Shown piece by piece: positions 48,807-58,722 of a stretch of DNA of 64,000 nt. The translations under genes and the position numbers were made by a program. Source of the stretch: Pseudoalteromonas neustonica (GTDB lineage: Bacteria > Pseudomonadota > Gammaproteobacteria > Enterobacterales > Alteromonadaceae). The notes beneath the pieces are model-generated. The model was not told the DNA's origin. It was given only the letters and a program-made list of their open reading frames with translations, and ran no database searches. Positions within the stretch are counted from its first letter, which is position 1. Each line of letters begins with the position of its first letter. The stretch spans positions 186,001 to 250,000 of the forward strand of contig NZ_BDDS01000001.1 in assembly GCF_001653135.1 (NCBI RefSeq). The letters are read 5' to 3'.

Positions 48807-50489
48807 TTACAGTAAGCTATTACGTATAGTAAGGATATGGCGGATCTGATCCCAGCGCATAATTCCCATAATTTGTTGGTTATCGAGTAAGTTATAAATA
48901 TACACAGCACCGCTGCGCTTATCTTTTAGTAAGTCAAATACATCAGCAAGTGTTGATTGGCTACTAACGCCTTGTAAGTTAATGTAATTTATTGATATAT
49001 TTTGTTCTGACATTAAACTTAAATCGTATTCAGCTAAACGGTAGCCATTTTCAGTATCGTAAACAATCAAGGGAGTTTGACTACTCACAGCATCAAGGCT
49101 GGTTTTAATTTGTTCTTTATCCGCGGAGTAGAGCAATTTAAAGTTTTCATCCATTTCATCCATCACCCCCACTTTTTGTAATGCCTCAGTGGCAGGGGAT
49201 ACATGATACGACAAACCTTGAAAATCTAATTGCTGCAAGAAAATAGAACGATTACCAAAAATTTGTAATGCAGTGACGTAGGCTGTCGAAATAACCAGCA
49301 TAGCAGGGACAATAATCTCAGGGCTTGAGGTCAGTTCCATAACGGTTGTTAAAGCGGCAAGCGGGGCATGCAGTGTGGCAGCGAGTAAGCCTGCCATGCC
49401 TAATACGCTATAAGTGCCGGCTATATCAGCACCGGGGCTAATAAATTGTGCAAAAAATGCCATGAGAGTGCCCATTAATACACCCAGTCCAATAACTGGG
49501 CCTATAATTCCACCGGGGATACCCAATCCAATCGCAAATAAGGTGGCAAGCAACTTAGCAATTAAAATGGTTGTTAACAGTTGTACATCATCAGGAGATT
49601 CAATTGCAATAGTAATAGCGCTCATACCAGAGCCCATAGCTTGAGGGACCGTATAAGCAATAGCACCTGCAATTACGCCAGCCAATAGTAAGCGTGGGAA
49701 CATACTTAGGGGTTTAAATGTGCGAATTATCATCATCAGGTTTTGATTAAACGCAAAAGCAACCGCGCCTAAAGCCATCCCAAAAATGATTAAAAATGGG
49801 TAATGCCAACCGCTTAAGGGGTTAACAACAATAAGCGCAAGCTCAGAGACATCACCAAATACAAATTGAGTGGCAAGGGCCCCCGTTACGGCGGCAAGCA
49901 TAATGGGGACGAATATGTGGATTTTATACTCTCTGAGCACCACTTCCATCACAAAAATGACGGCTGCTAGTGGTGTATTAAATGAAGCGGCAATACCTGC
50001 TGCAACACCACAACCGCTTAGCGTGCGCATAGCATTGTGAGGTAAGTGCAGTTTATCAGCAAGCAAGCTCGCGCCCGTTGCACCTAGATGTACAGAAGGC
50101 CCTTCCCGTCCAACAGAAAAACCACTAATTAACGCCAATGCACCACCGACAAATTGATTAACCGTGTTATATAACGGCATTTGCCCGTAGTGACGTTTTA
50201 TGCGATGGATAACAAAGGGAATACCTAAGCGATAGTGTTTAAAGCCTGTTAGGGCTGCAAATAAGGCAATCAAAAAGGCCGCGCCAATTGGCATTAATAC
50301 CCGTTCAAGGGTTGGCAGTGTTGTAAAGTCATCAGGTGTTTCAAGAAATAAACCTTGAAAGAATAGAATTGTTAAACGAAATAAGATGATAAAAAACGCA
50401 GCAATTAAACCAGCACATACACCTAGTAAGCACAGTTGCACCGATGTTTTTGGCTTAGCCAAGCGACGCCTAAGCGTTTCAAGCCACAT
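48807..50489 (-). CDS. CLC family chloride channel/transporter with CBS domains
   Basis: 560 residues from the ATG at 50489, chosen because GAGGAA lies 8 bases before it; an ATG seven codons earlier has no SD. It has about ten membrane segments and a C-terminal cytoplasmic region with CBS-like repeats. The outer gating glutamate is present (GREGP, residue 136 counted from 50510). By alignment with E. coli ClcA, the inner proton glutamate (E203) is Val (FVMEVV), the central Ser of GSGIP is replaced (RLGIP) and the pore Tyr appears to be Phe. That pattern fits a channel-like or uncoupled member rather than a standard H+/Cl- exchanger. Confidence 0.88.
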   Translation of the reverse strand: MWLETLRRRLAKPKTSVQLCLLGVCAGLIAAFFIILFRLTILFFQGLFLETPDDFTTLPTLERVLMPIGAAFLIALFAALTGFKHYRLGIPFVIHRIKRHYGQMPLYNTVNQFVGGALALISGFSVGREGPSVHLGATGASLLADKLHLPHNAMRTLSGCGVAAGIAASFNTPLAAVIFVMEVVLREYKIHIFVPIMLAAVTGALATQFVFGDVSELALIVVNPLSGWHYPFLIIFGMALGAVAFAFNQNLMMIIRTFKPLSMFPRLLLAGVIAGAIAYTVPQAMGSGMSAITIAIESPDDVQLLTTILIAKLLATLFAIGLGIPGGIIGPVIGLGVLMGTLMAFFAQFISPGADIAGTYSVLGMAGLLAATLHAPLAALTTVMELTSSPEIIVPAMLVISTAYVTALQIFGNRSIFLQQLDFQGLSYHVSPATEALQKVGVMDEMDENFKLLYSADKEQIKTSLDAVSSQTPLIVYDTENGYRLAEYDLSLMSEQNISINYINLQGVSSQSTLADVFDLLKDKRSGAVYIYNLLDNQQIMGIMRWDQIRHILTIRNSLL

Positions 50490-50713
50490 GCATTTTTCCT
50501 CGCCACCCATTTAGGCGGGCAGTTTATCAAATGTACGGCAGTAAGTCCTTTTGATTTTTGAATTATCTACGGGTAACCTCTGATTTTATCAGACTCATTT
50601 CAAGGGCATAAGTACGGGGGGATGGGGGGATTTATTAGTGGTAAATAGACGGCTTAGTGCGCCGTATTATTAATACAGTTTCAATATGCAGAAGGTGAGC
50701 TTGCAGGTATATT

Positions 50714-50977
50714 TATGCCCAAACCACCTCAAAATGCAGAATTCAGCGTTTCACAGGTGTTTAATATCAAGGCGTTATTTGCAGTAATGGCAGTCCCTTT
50801 TAAGAAGTTACAACGATGAAAGTAAGCGTCTGTGAAATGCCCAAAGGGTTGGTTTAAAAGCGATTTATACTGCGCTATTGATTTTAACAAGGGGGCAACC
50901 ATTATTTACAATCAATGCCTTGTCTAAATCGCTTTTAATTCCAACTGACACTTACATCTTGAGGTGACTTGGGCATA
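50714..50977. repeat. 264-bp dispersed repeat, second full copy
   Basis: Same length and orientation as 31778-32041 with many base changes. Ends are TATGCCCAA / TTGGGCATA, so the two termini have changed together (TATACCC to TATGCCC). It begins about 200 bp after the CLC start and ends 16 bp from the stop of the chemoreceptor gene. It fills half of a 482-bp gap; the other half shows nothing clear. Confidence 0.85.
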
Positions 50978-50992
50978 TACCATCAAGTTTAA

Positions 50993-52873
50993 TTACACAA
51001 TAAATTTTTTCAGTAAATCTTGCTGAGCATTTACGTTTTCAGCTAGATTTGTATTGGTTTCAAATTGCTCTTTAGCAAATTCATCCACTTGCACACTAAT
51101 ATCTTTAATATTAATTGTATTTTTATTAATTTCTTCAATAACCGTGCTTTGCTCTTCAATCGCGGCAGCTATTTGAAAGTTCCTATCCATAATGTCTTTA
51201 ACTGACATAGAAATAGTGTTTAAAGATTGATTGGCAACCTCAGTTTGCTCAACACACTGCGATGCCTTTTGCTTACTTTGCTCCATAGCTTGCTGTACTT
51301 TTGATGAAAACAGTTGAATCTGCTCAATCATTGCTTTTATTTCTGTTGTTGAGCTTTGCGTTCTTGAGGCTAAGGTTCTTACTTCATCGGCCACAACCGC
51401 AAACCCGCGCCCTTGCTCCCCAGCTCTTGCTGCTTCAATTGCTGCATTTAGTGCAAGCAAATTGGTTTGCTCTGCTACGTTATTTATTACAGAAAGTATT
51501 TGCTCAATACTATTACTGTGTTCCGCTAATTGATTACTCAGTTCTTGGGAGTTAGAAATTGAATCCGATAGATTAGTAATATCTGATGTGGTTTTTTCAA
51601 ACAAGGTTTTACTTGAACTCGTTGAATCATTTACCAAGGTTACTGATGTTGCAGCTTCTTGTGCGCTGGAGGCAATTTCAGATGAGGTGGTGCTCATCTC
51701 ATGCATCGCAGTGGCTAGACTATCAATTAATTGGTATTGTTCGTTCAGGGAGCGGCTTGATTCGGTTGATAATGATTTTGCTGCTGCACTTTGCGCTTCA
51801 ACACTATTCGCTTTATCAATAACGCCCGTCACTAATATCTGTAATGACGATAAAAAGCGATTAAAACTTTTAGCTACCACGCCACACTCATCTTCTGTAG
51901 TTACTGTTAATCGTTGAGTTAGATCTCCGCCACCAGAGGCAATTTCACTGATTGCATGCTCTAGTTCATCTAGCGGTCTTAATAGTATTGTTGCCAATGT
52001 TCTGATGACCAACACACAAAAAGCAATACTTAAAATAGCAATGAAAAAGGTACGTGTTGTAAAGACAGTTAGGGATTCATACACTTTATCTTTATCAAGT
52101 AGCATGGCTAAAGACCAATCAACGCCAGCGTTATCACTTAAGGGATAAAAGTAGAGTAACTTTGTTTGCCCTTCGTGCTCAATCTCTAAAATTTGCTTAC
52201 TTTCAGTTGGGGATTTTTGGTAAATATTTTGAGTTTGTTTATTGCTGAGGCTGGTGGTCGGGTGAGTAATAATCTTACCTGTGCCATCGACAACAAATGC
52301 TAAACCATTGCCGTTAAAGTTAATGGTATTTACGCTATCAGCAATGGCATTTAAGCTCAAGTCACCACCAATAACACCTTGAAAACCACTAGAAGTGTTA
52401 ATTGCAGTGACAACTGATAATAATAGTTCGTTTGTAGCAGCATCAACATAAGGTGCGGTAAATGAGATCGCATCGTTGTTTTGCACTAACTTGTACCATG
52501 GTCTTTCTTTAAAATCGATACCAGGTGGATTAACCCTCTGTTTATCATTAGAGCGAAGCCCTTTTTCATCGCTTAGCGTACCAAACATTAATGAAAAATC
52601 ATCTGAAAAGGCTGGGTTTTCTAACCCAGCTTGAAAATTATCTTTAGAGAAGTCTGATTCAATCTGCTTTTTTAAAACATTAACTTGTGCTGATTTACTA
52701 ACCAGCCAATTGCTAATGCTTTGTGATAACAGTGATGCATTATCCTGCACATACGCGTCGGTGGACTTTTTTAGCGTTTGTTGTACAAGTAAGTATGTTG
52801 TTGTTGCAAGTAGTGAAATAACGATAAATACCACTATGCCTGAAGCGATGGAGAATTTAGTTCTGATTTTCAT
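50993..52873 (-). CDS. Methyl-accepting chemotaxis protein with dCache sensor
   Basis: 626 residues. Membrane helices at about 8-28 and 272-292 flank a double-Cache periplasmic domain with the [11 protein letters not shown]...Y amino-acid-sensor-type segment and [19 protein letters not shown] follows, then the signalling domain with [27 protein letters not shown]. It is divergent from a porin gene (99 bp gap) that precedes a solute-binding protein, so it may sense a nutrient that those import; no che genes nearby. Confidence 0.93.
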   Translation of the reverse strand: MKIRTKFSIASGIVVFIVISLLATTTYLLVQQTLKKSTDAYVQDNASLLSQSISNWLVSKSAQVNVLKKQIESDFSKDNFQAGLENPAFSDDFSLMFGTLSDEKGLRSNDKQRVNPPGIDFKERPWYKLVQNNDAISFTAPYVDAATNELLLSVVTAINTSSGFQGVIGGDLSLNAIADSVNTINFNGNGLAFVVDGTGKIITHPTTSLSNKQTQNIYQKSPTESKQILEIEHEGQTKLLYFYPLSDNAGVDWSLAMLLDKDKVYESLTVFTTRTFFIAILSIAFCVLVIRTLATILLRPLDELEHAISEIASGGGDLTQRLTVTTEDECGVVAKSFNRFLSSLQILVTGVIDKANSVEAQSAAAKSLSTESSRSLNEQYQLIDSLATAMHEMSTTSSEIASSAQEAATSVTLVNDSTSSSKTLFEKTTSDITNLSDSISNSQELSNQLAEHSNSIEQILSVINNVAEQTNLLALNAAIEAARAGEQGRGFAVVADEVRTLASRTQSSTTEIKAMIEQIQLFSSKVQQAMEQSKQKASQCVEQTEVANQSLNTISMSVKDIMDRNFQIAAAIEEQSTVIEEINKNTINIKDISVQVDEFAKEQFETNTNLAENVNAQQDLLKKFIV

Positions 52874-52972
52874 AATATTTCACTTTTTGACTGAATAAGA
52901 ACGAGTGTTTTTTGTTATGTATATATAAACATAGTCTACACTTAGGAAAAGTTTAAATGGTAAGGCGCATTC

Positions 52973-54166
52973 ATGCAAATAAAGCTCATCTGCTTTTTGT
53001 TAACTACATCTTGCTCGTTTTCAGTATACGCTCAAGATGAACAACAAGAACTAAAAAATTTAAAATTACAGCTAAATAAAATCAGCGCGCAATTAGCCGC
53101 TTTAGAGTCATTAACACTACAGTTTGAGAGTATCAGTAAAAGAATTGAGGTGCTTGAAAATAAAAAACAGGGTTCTTCTGTTGCGTCAAATGTCGCAATA
53201 ATCCCCCCAATTACTGATTTGCAATTACCTGTATCATCACCTGAGGCTATTAAAAAAGATGTTAAAATTTACGCAACAATAAGACCAACACTCGGATATA
53301 TTGATGAAGACAACGAATCTCAATGGGATGTAAGAGACGCACTTTCTCATGTTGGTATTAAATCAACGGTAGAATTTAACGACCAATGGCAAGGGATTCT
53401 CCATGGTGAGTGGGGCGTTGATTTATCAAATAATGGTGATTTTGGTAAAGCTAGGCAAGTCTATGTTGCTTTGGATAGTCCTTATGGGAAGGTTGGTATA
53501 GGCAAACAGCGCCCAGCTCAGTACCTGTTTATTGCTGAGTACGTCGATATTTTTAACCACGGTAATAGCCCGTTTGCATATGATCCTGAAAGTCTCTTTT
53601 TTGTAAATAACCTGCTTACTTATCAGATAACGCAAGGTGATTTTACGTGGATGCTGGTTAGCCAATTTAATGGCGCACAAGGCGATAATAAAAGTGACCT
53701 TATCAATGGTGGGGTAAGTTATGATAAAAATAATTTACATGTTGCTTTGACGTATACAAATAAAGGTATCTATGAAAATGAACAAGCGTTGGGAGATAAT
53801 AATATTGTTGCTGGATCAGTAGCTTACTCTTTTGATAGTGGTTTGTATTTTGCGCTGGGATATCAAGCAAAAGAATACAATAGAGACTTAAGCCTGGATA
53901 GAGACGGGCATACACTTGATGTATCAATGGCTTATCCGCTGAGCAAAAATTATAAAGTAAAAATGGGTTATTTTGATTTTGATGATGGACACCAAGCCGA
54001 TCAAACGCAAAACTATAATGGCGCAAATTTAACGCTTGAATGGTTGCCTGCAGAAAACTTACGTTTACATGTTGAATACCTTTACCGAGACTTTGATTAT
54101 TTAGCTGACTTTAGTTCATTATCAGTAGGGTTTCGCTATGATTACTCACAAAAGTGGAGTTACTAA
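52973..54166 (+). CDS. Outer-membrane porin
   Basis: 397 residues: signal peptide (to about residue 20, ending SVYAQ), a short coiled coil (EELKNLKLQLNKISAQLAALE) and a beta-barrel with alternating strand patterns ending in KWSY, an aromatic C-terminus as in outer-membrane proteins recognised by BamA. It resembles the gram-negative trimeric porin family. Divergent from the dCache chemoreceptor. The next gene starts 10 bp after it and is probably cotranscribed. Confidence 0.88.
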   Translation: MQIKLICFLLTTSCSFSVYAQDEQQELKNLKLQLNKISAQLAALESLTLQFESISKRIEVLENKKQGSSVASNVAIIPPITDLQLPVSSPEAIKKDVKIYATIRPTLGYIDEDNESQWDVRDALSHVGIKSTVEFNDQWQGILHGEWGVDLSNNGDFGKARQVYVALDSPYGKVGIGKQRPAQYLFIAEYVDIFNHGNSPFAYDPESLFFVNNLLTYQITQGDFTWMLVSQFNGAQGDNKSDLINGGVSYDKNNLHVALTYTNKGIYENEQALGDNNIVAGSVAYSFDSGLYFALGYQAKEYNRDLSLDRDGHTLDVSMAYPLSKNYKVKMGYFDFDDGHQADQTQNYNGANLTLEWLPAENLRLHVEYLYRDFDYLADFSSLSVGFRYDYSQKWSY

Positions 54167-54176
54167 TAGTAAAAAC

Positions 54177-54959
54177 ATGCATATTTTAAAAAAGCGTTTA
54201 ATACTGATTACGGGCTTACTCATGCTGATGTGTGCATTTACAAGTCATAGCAACGTAGATGTTACTATTTTAGCTGATGATGATTATCCGCCGTATAGCT
54301 ATTTAGAAAATGGTGAAGTAAAAGGGATTTATATTGATTTATTGAGACGTGCTAGTACTCAATTAAAGCTAGATTATCACGTTAAAATAATTCCAACACC
54401 ATGGAAAAGAGCATTACTTACCGTTAAAAAAGGCGATGTTATTGGCGTGGTTCCTCCGTATTTACATTATGATTCAAGGCCTTTTATTTCGTCATATTCG
54501 GTGGCGTTAGGGACCGAATTTGTGGTGACTTATTGTCGTGAAAATGTTGATTTAAAAGCTGCATTAAATTTAGATTTACCGGTTAATAAACCTGTTCATT
54601 TAGGAATGAATGCTGGTTATTTACTGCTGGATGAACGTTATAAACAAGCAATTGCACGAGGGCGAATCCAGTTATGGGAAAATAAAAGCACCGCAGCGAA
54701 TGTAATCAAATTACTTACCAATAAAATAGATTGTTACGTCAACGATAGAAAAGCCACACAATATGAACTAAACAGCATAAATAAAACTTACCCGCAATAT
54801 AATACGGTTACAGTTATAGAAAAAGATGAGCTTAGTCATAGAACCGCGCACATAGGATTTAGCCGTGAGTTTAGCTATCCATATAAAGACGATTTTATAA
54901 AAAGAATGAATAGAGCGTTGCTTGATGTGATGAATGAAACAGGGAAAGTTAAAGAGTGA
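54177..54959 (+). CDS. Periplasmic solute-binding protein (SBP family 3)
   Basis: 260 residues from ATG 54177, chosen because it gives a normal signal peptide (MHILKKRLILITGLLMLMCAF); the frame is open back into the porin end. The mature part has the amino-acid-binding pattern ILADDDYPPYSYLENGEVKGIYIDLL. No ABC permease or ATPase genes lie beside it, so it is an orphan that may serve sensing or pair with a distant transporter. It follows the porin gene and precedes 187 bp of regulatory sequence. Confidence 0.85.
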   Translation: MHILKKRLILITGLLMLMCAFTSHSNVDVTILADDDYPPYSYLENGEVKGIYIDLLRRASTQLKLDYHVKIIPTPWKRALLTVKKGDVIGVVPPYLHYDSRPFISSYSVALGTEFVVTYCRENVDLKAALNLDLPVNKPVHLGMNAGYLLLDERYKQAIARGRIQLWENKSTAANVIKLLTNKIDCYVNDRKATQYELNSINKTYPQYNTVTVIEKDELSHRTAHIGFSREFSYPYKDDFIKRMNRALLDVMNETGKVKE

Positions 54960-55050
54960 GTGTTTTGATAGTTATGCGGTTTTTGTACATTGATTAGATT
55001 AAATGCATCGTTTATTATTTCGGGACTAGTTTTATAAAAAATAACAAAGC

Positions 55051-55066
55051 CTACATTTTGTTACAA
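55051..55066 (+). promoter_or_regulatory. Candidate response-regulator site upstream of mipA
   Basis: CTACAT-TTTG-TTACAA: two six-base half-sites ten bases apart, the spacing used by OmpR-class regulators. A TATAAT (55105-55110) follows at about 40 bp and the mipA ATG at about 90 bp. The same CTACATTTT core occurs upstream of eptA. Confidence 0.5.
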
Positions 55067-55146
55067 ACGCAGCATCTTGATACGTTTTTTTGATTATCAA
55101 AGAATATAATGAATGGGTGATTAATCAATAAGGAAGTCGGCGCGTA

Positions 55147-55980
55147 ATGTGTTTATCTGTCAAACATCTCCTATCTGCAGTTGTTTTATCTTTTTTGTGT
55201 TCATCTTTTAGTTATGCCGCAGATTTAACCAGAGAAATAAGTCTAAATATTGATCAAGGTAGTGCCCCTGAGAACTTCTTTGAAGTTGGTTTAAGCTTGA
55301 GCACATTTAATCGTTCAACGATTAATGCTCATGACGACGATCTCGACCTCGGTACCACACTCATTGGCAGTTATAATTGGCACAACTTCTTTATCGACTT
55401 TGCTAACCAAGCACCTGACTCGCTTGTCTTTGGCTACACAGCTTACGCTGAAAATAATTGGTCATTTGATATTGTTTTTACCGGGCCGGGAACAGGTTTA
55501 AGAAAAAAAGAGAATCAAGTTAATTTTGAAGGTATTGACGATCGAGATGTCAACACCATGCTCGGTGGTAGAGTAACGGGTTATATTGGTGAGAATGTTG
55601 TGCAATTCACTCTTAAGCAGGGTTTAACGAGTGAAAATAGCGGTACTATTGCCTCGGCTCTTATTGGGCGTAACTGGCAAGTGAGGAACTTGAATTTTCA
55701 TGGCTTATTTGGATTGTCGTTTAGAGACGCTAAGCTCAATGATTATTATTATGGTGTGTCAGAAGATGAAGCCGCCCGAACTAACTTCAAACCATTTACA
55801 GGTAAATCAACACTTAATTTTGATTCGTCACTAGGAGTAACCTATCCACTTTCAGAAAGTTGGTTATTCCGCTCTGAAATATTTGTAGGGTCAGAGTTTG
55901 GGTACAACGAAAGCCCATTATTTAATAAGCAAAAAGACATTTATACTGGCATCAGTTCAAGCATTAGTTATGTATTTTAA
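55147..55980 (+). CDS. MipA/OmpV family outer-membrane protein
   Basis: 277 residues with a signal peptide (cleavage near SYA, residue 24). The mature part is a 10- to 12-stranded barrel pattern ending in SISSSISYVF with a C-terminal Phe, as in outer-membrane proteins. MipA/OmpV members link to peptidoglycan enzymes in E. coli or to osmotic and antibiotic stress. SD AAGGAAG precedes the ATG. It opens an operon with DUF3019, a response regulator and a kinase (11-bp gap, then overlaps). Confidence 0.85.
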   Translation: MCLSVKHLLSAVVLSFLCSSFSYAADLTREISLNIDQGSAPENFFEVGLSLSTFNRSTINAHDDDLDLGTTLIGSYNWHNFFIDFANQAPDSLVFGYTAYAENNWSFDIVFTGPGTGLRKKENQVNFEGIDDRDVNTMLGGRVTGYIGENVVQFTLKQGLTSENSGTIASALIGRNWQVRNLNFHGLFGLSFRDAKLNDYYYGVSEDEAARTNFKPFTGKSTLNFDSSLGVTYPLSESWLFRSEIFVGSEFGYNESPLFNKQKDIYTGISSSISYVF

Positions 55981-55991
55981 GTGAGTAAATC

Positions 55992-56426
55992 ATGATACTA
56001 ACTAATCAAAAAAATCTACAGAGTAAAGTGTTTATATACTTAAGCTTATTGTTACTATGTCAACTGATCACGAATAACGCGTATGCTGCTAACCATACGT
56101 TACCTAATGAAAACAAATTGCTTGTGACGCCTAAGCGTTGTGTTGCACTGCGAAAAGGGCAGACGTGTTACCAGCAGGTCACGTTTAAATGGCATCAAGT
56201 AGAACTTGGGGATTATTGCTTAGTAGAGTTATCGACATTGCATAGATTAAAGTGCTGGACGAAAATAAATAATGGTGAATTTAGTTTTGATTTTCAATCA
56301 GATAAAACACGTCATTACGCCCTGCGAAAAAGCAAGCAAGACAGCAATCTCGCTACCGCGATTATCACTGTGTCATGGGTATTCGAATCCTCTAAACGGC
56401 CCAAATCAAGTTGGAAGTTATTTTGA
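55992..56426 (+). CDS. DUF3019 protein, exported
   Basis: 144 residues with a signal peptide (ends NNAYA, about residue 32). The mature domain has LLVTPKRCVALRKGQTCYQQ and DYCLVELSTLHRLKCW, the cysteine pattern of the DUF3019 family, known from Shewanella and Pseudoalteromonas beside sensor kinases. No enzymatic role is known. It sits between the OmpV-like protein and the response regulator, whose start codon overlaps its stop. A periplasmic partner of the kinase is a reasonable guess. Confidence 0.8.
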   Translation: MILTNQKNLQSKVFIYLSLLLLCQLITNNAYAANHTLPNENKLLVTPKRCVALRKGQTCYQQVTFKWHQVELGDYCLVELSTLHRLKCWTKINNGEFSFDFQSDKTRHYALRKSKQDSNLATAIITVSWVFESSKRPKSSWKLF

Positions 56427-57142
56427 TTGAAGAAATACCCCGCCAGCACATCATGCTAGTTGAAGATGATATGTCATTGGCTGAGTGGTTTAGTGATTAT
56501 TTAACAGAGCATGGTTACTTAGTAACTTTGGTTAATCGAGGGGATGTAGCGGTTGAATTGATTAAGGCCGATATGCCAGAGCTTGTTGTGCTAGATATTA
56601 TGTTGCCTGTAAAAGATGGTTTTGATGTGTGCAAAGAGGCTCGTAACTTTTATCAAGGACCCATTTTAATGATGACAGCCCGTGATGATGAAATGGACGA
56701 AATATTAGGGCTCGAATTAGGCGCTGATGATTATGTAACCAAACCGGTGAAACCGCGGGTATTATTATCTCGAATTAAAGCTTTACTACGGCGCGTAAAA
56801 ACCAATGCTAACACAGCAAATGTAAGCGAAAACCAAATACAGCTTGGCCAGCTTAGTATTAATGCTAACTCTCGGGCAACTAAACTACACGGACAGTCTG
56901 TCGCTATTTCATCTAACGAATTTGATTTACTTTGGTATTTAGCGCAATCAGCGGGGCAAGTGGTTAATCGCACGGAATTGTTTCACCAGTTAAATGGTAT
57001 TGACTATGATGGATTTGACCGCCGTGTTGATATTGTTATATCTAGATTACGTAAAAAGCTTGGTGATGACGCCAATAATCCATACAGGATCAAAACCGTG
57101 TGGGGTAAAGGTTATTTGCTTGTAGCCGACGCTTGGTCTTAA
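56423..57142 (+). CDS. OmpR-family response regulator
   Basis: 239 residues from a TTG at 56423 that overlaps the DUF3019 stop (TTGA) and has GGAAG five bases before it; a TTG four codons earlier also exists. Receiver with Asp58 in VVLDIMLP and Lys in VTKPVKP; C-terminal winged helix with RVDIVISRLRKKL and KTVWGKGYLL. The partner kinase follows by 1 bp. It is the natural candidate to bind the direct repeats before mipA and before eptA. Confidence 0.93.
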   Translation: MIEEIPRQHIMLVEDDMSLAEWFSDYLTEHGYLVTLVNRGDVAVELIKADMPELVVLDIMLPVKDGFDVCKEARNFYQGPILMMTARDDEMDEILGLELGADDYVTKPVKPRVLLSRIKALLRRVKTNANTANVSENQIQLGQLSINANSRATKLHGQSVAISSNEFDLLWYLAQSAGQVVNRTELFHQLNGIDYDGFDRRVDIVISRLRKKLGDDANNPYRIKTVWGKGYLLVADAWS

Positions 57143-57143
57143 T

Positions 57144-58436
57144 GTGAAGAAATTAACATTCTCATTGGTTATCGCAATATTTACCGCCATCATCTTTTTA
57201 GGTTGGGGCTTAGATAGTTTTTTTAATGAATACCAAGATAAAAAGCACACGGATGAATTTAGCACTTATAAGCAAATAATTACCTCATTGGCGAATACAC
57301 TTGAAAAAACCGACAACGTTGTACAATTTGTAGCAATGTGGCAACAGCAAAACCAACAGCAACTGACGTTAACGCCTTTAACTGAGTTTCCTTTACCAAT
57401 TAGCTTAAGAAAAAGCTTTAATCAGGGGGATCCACTGGTTCTTGAATCAGCTGAGTTGATCACCGTGAATAAGCTATTACAGTCTCAGCAGCAAGTATTG
57501 ACACTGGGTATCCCACAACAAGCCAAACAACAAGATAATCTTGCTCTACAAATAATTTTAACAACCGTATTTTATGCAGGGATTCTACTGTGTGCCTTCA
57601 TTTGGCTTTACCCTTTAGTTAAGCGGTTACAGTTACTCAGAAGCACGGCAAAACGCTTTGGTGAAGGGGATTTCTCTGCTCGTATTAGGGTTTCAAACTC
57701 ATCTTACATAGTTGATATTGAAAATGAGTTTAACTTTATGGCTGAACAGATAAACACGTTGATTAAAGATAATAAATTATTAAGTAATGCGGTGTCACAT
57801 GATTTACGAACCCCGCTAGCGCGATTGCGTTTTGGTATTGAAGCCTTGGGTGAAACAAACAATCCAAAAAATAAAGAAAAGTATGTCCGTCATTTGAGTC
57901 GAGATATTCAAGAGATGGAAAACCTCGTTGCCGTTTTACTTAATTACGCCAGCTTAGAGCAAAAAATGATTAAAGTTAAACGTTTACCGCTTAATTTAAA
58001 TACCTTGATAAAATCAGTTGTGTGCAGTCTCACTTCAAGCGATGTTTGCTCGGTTGCAATGGATATAACCGAATTAGCCAAGGAAAAAATAGTCATCGAT
58101 GGTGATGAAAATTACTTATCTATGCTAATTAATAATCTACTGTCAAATGCACAGCAATATGCTACTAAGCAAGTAAAGATAACAACGCAGCAAACACGCA
58201 ATAATGTGGTTATGTGTATTGCAGATGATGGCCCTGGTATTTCAAAAGAAATGCGCGAACAAGTATTTAAGCCCTTTACTCGAGGAGAAAGCAACGCTAT
58301 ACAGCAAGGTTATGGCATGGGGTTGGCAATCGTTGTGAGAGTTGCTGCGTGGCATGGTGGTAAAGTATCTATTAGCCAGTCAGAGCTATTAGGGGGAGCT
58401 AAGTTTACGGTGGTATTTAACCGAACACCAGCCTAA
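57144..58436 (+). CDS. Sensor histidine kinase
   Basis: 430 residues starting at GTG 57144, one base after the regulator's stop. Two membrane helices (5-22 and about 135-155) enclose a short periplasmic loop of some 110 residues; HAMP follows (157-208), then HisKA with His219 in AVSHDLRTPL, and HATPase with DDGPGI and GYGMGLAIV. The layout is that of RstB/PmrB-type kinases. The small loop with acidic and polar residues could sense cationic compounds or ions, but this is not shown. Confidence 0.93.
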   Translation: MKKLTFSLVIAIFTAIIFLGWGLDSFFNEYQDKKHTDEFSTYKQIITSLANTLEKTDNVVQFVAMWQQQNQQQLTLTPLTEFPLPISLRKSFNQGDPLVLESAELITVNKLLQSQQQVLTLGIPQQAKQQDNLALQIILTTVFYAGILLCAFIWLYPLVKRLQLLRSTAKRFGEGDFSARIRVSNSSYIVDIENEFNFMAEQINTLIKDNKLLSNAVSHDLRTPLARLRFGIEALGETNNPKNKEKYVRHLSRDIQEMENLVAVLLNYASLEQKMIKVKRLPLNLNTLIKSVVCSLTSSDVCSVAMDITELAKEKIVIDGDENYLSMLINNLLSNAQQYATKQVKITTQQTRNNVVMCIADDGPGISKEMREQVFKPFTRGESNAIQQGYGMGLAIVVRVAAWHGGKVSISQSELLGGAKFTVVFNRTPA

Positions 58437-58619
58437 TTAGACGAAAAACTCATCGTTATAAACTACTTAACCTGAGTTTAGGGTGCTTACTCAGATACTG
58501 TATATCCAATACTCCCTTTAAAAAGTTTAGCGGTTTAAATTAGCTTTTTAAAGCATTGAATATAAAAAAGTTGTTATCAAGTTAAATCCCTCAATAAAAG
58601 AGCTGAACACAACAAATTC

Positions 58620-58635
58620 CTACATAAAGCTACAT
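58620..58635 (+). promoter_or_regulatory. Candidate response-regulator site upstream of eptA
   Basis: CTACAT-AAAG-CTACAT: perfect direct repeat with half-sites ten bases apart, followed by TTTATAAA. It matches the site before mipA in core and in distance (about 100 bp) from the first gene. Confidence 0.55.
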
Positions 58636-58644
58636 TTTATAAAT

Positions 58645-58672
58645 TTGTAATGTGTACCTGTACACATTACAA
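58645..58672. promoter_or_regulatory. 28-bp perfect dyad upstream of eptA
   Basis: A 13-bp arm beginning TTGTAATGTGTAC, two central bases CT, and the perfect complement. It lies ten bases after the CTACAT repeat and about 50-70 bp before eptA. It has no T run, so it is not a typical terminator; it looks like an operator for a dimeric regulator. Confidence 0.55.
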
Positions 58673-58722
58673 CATCTTCATACAGCACTCATTTTTTCAT
58701 CACGCTAAGCTATTTTCCTACA

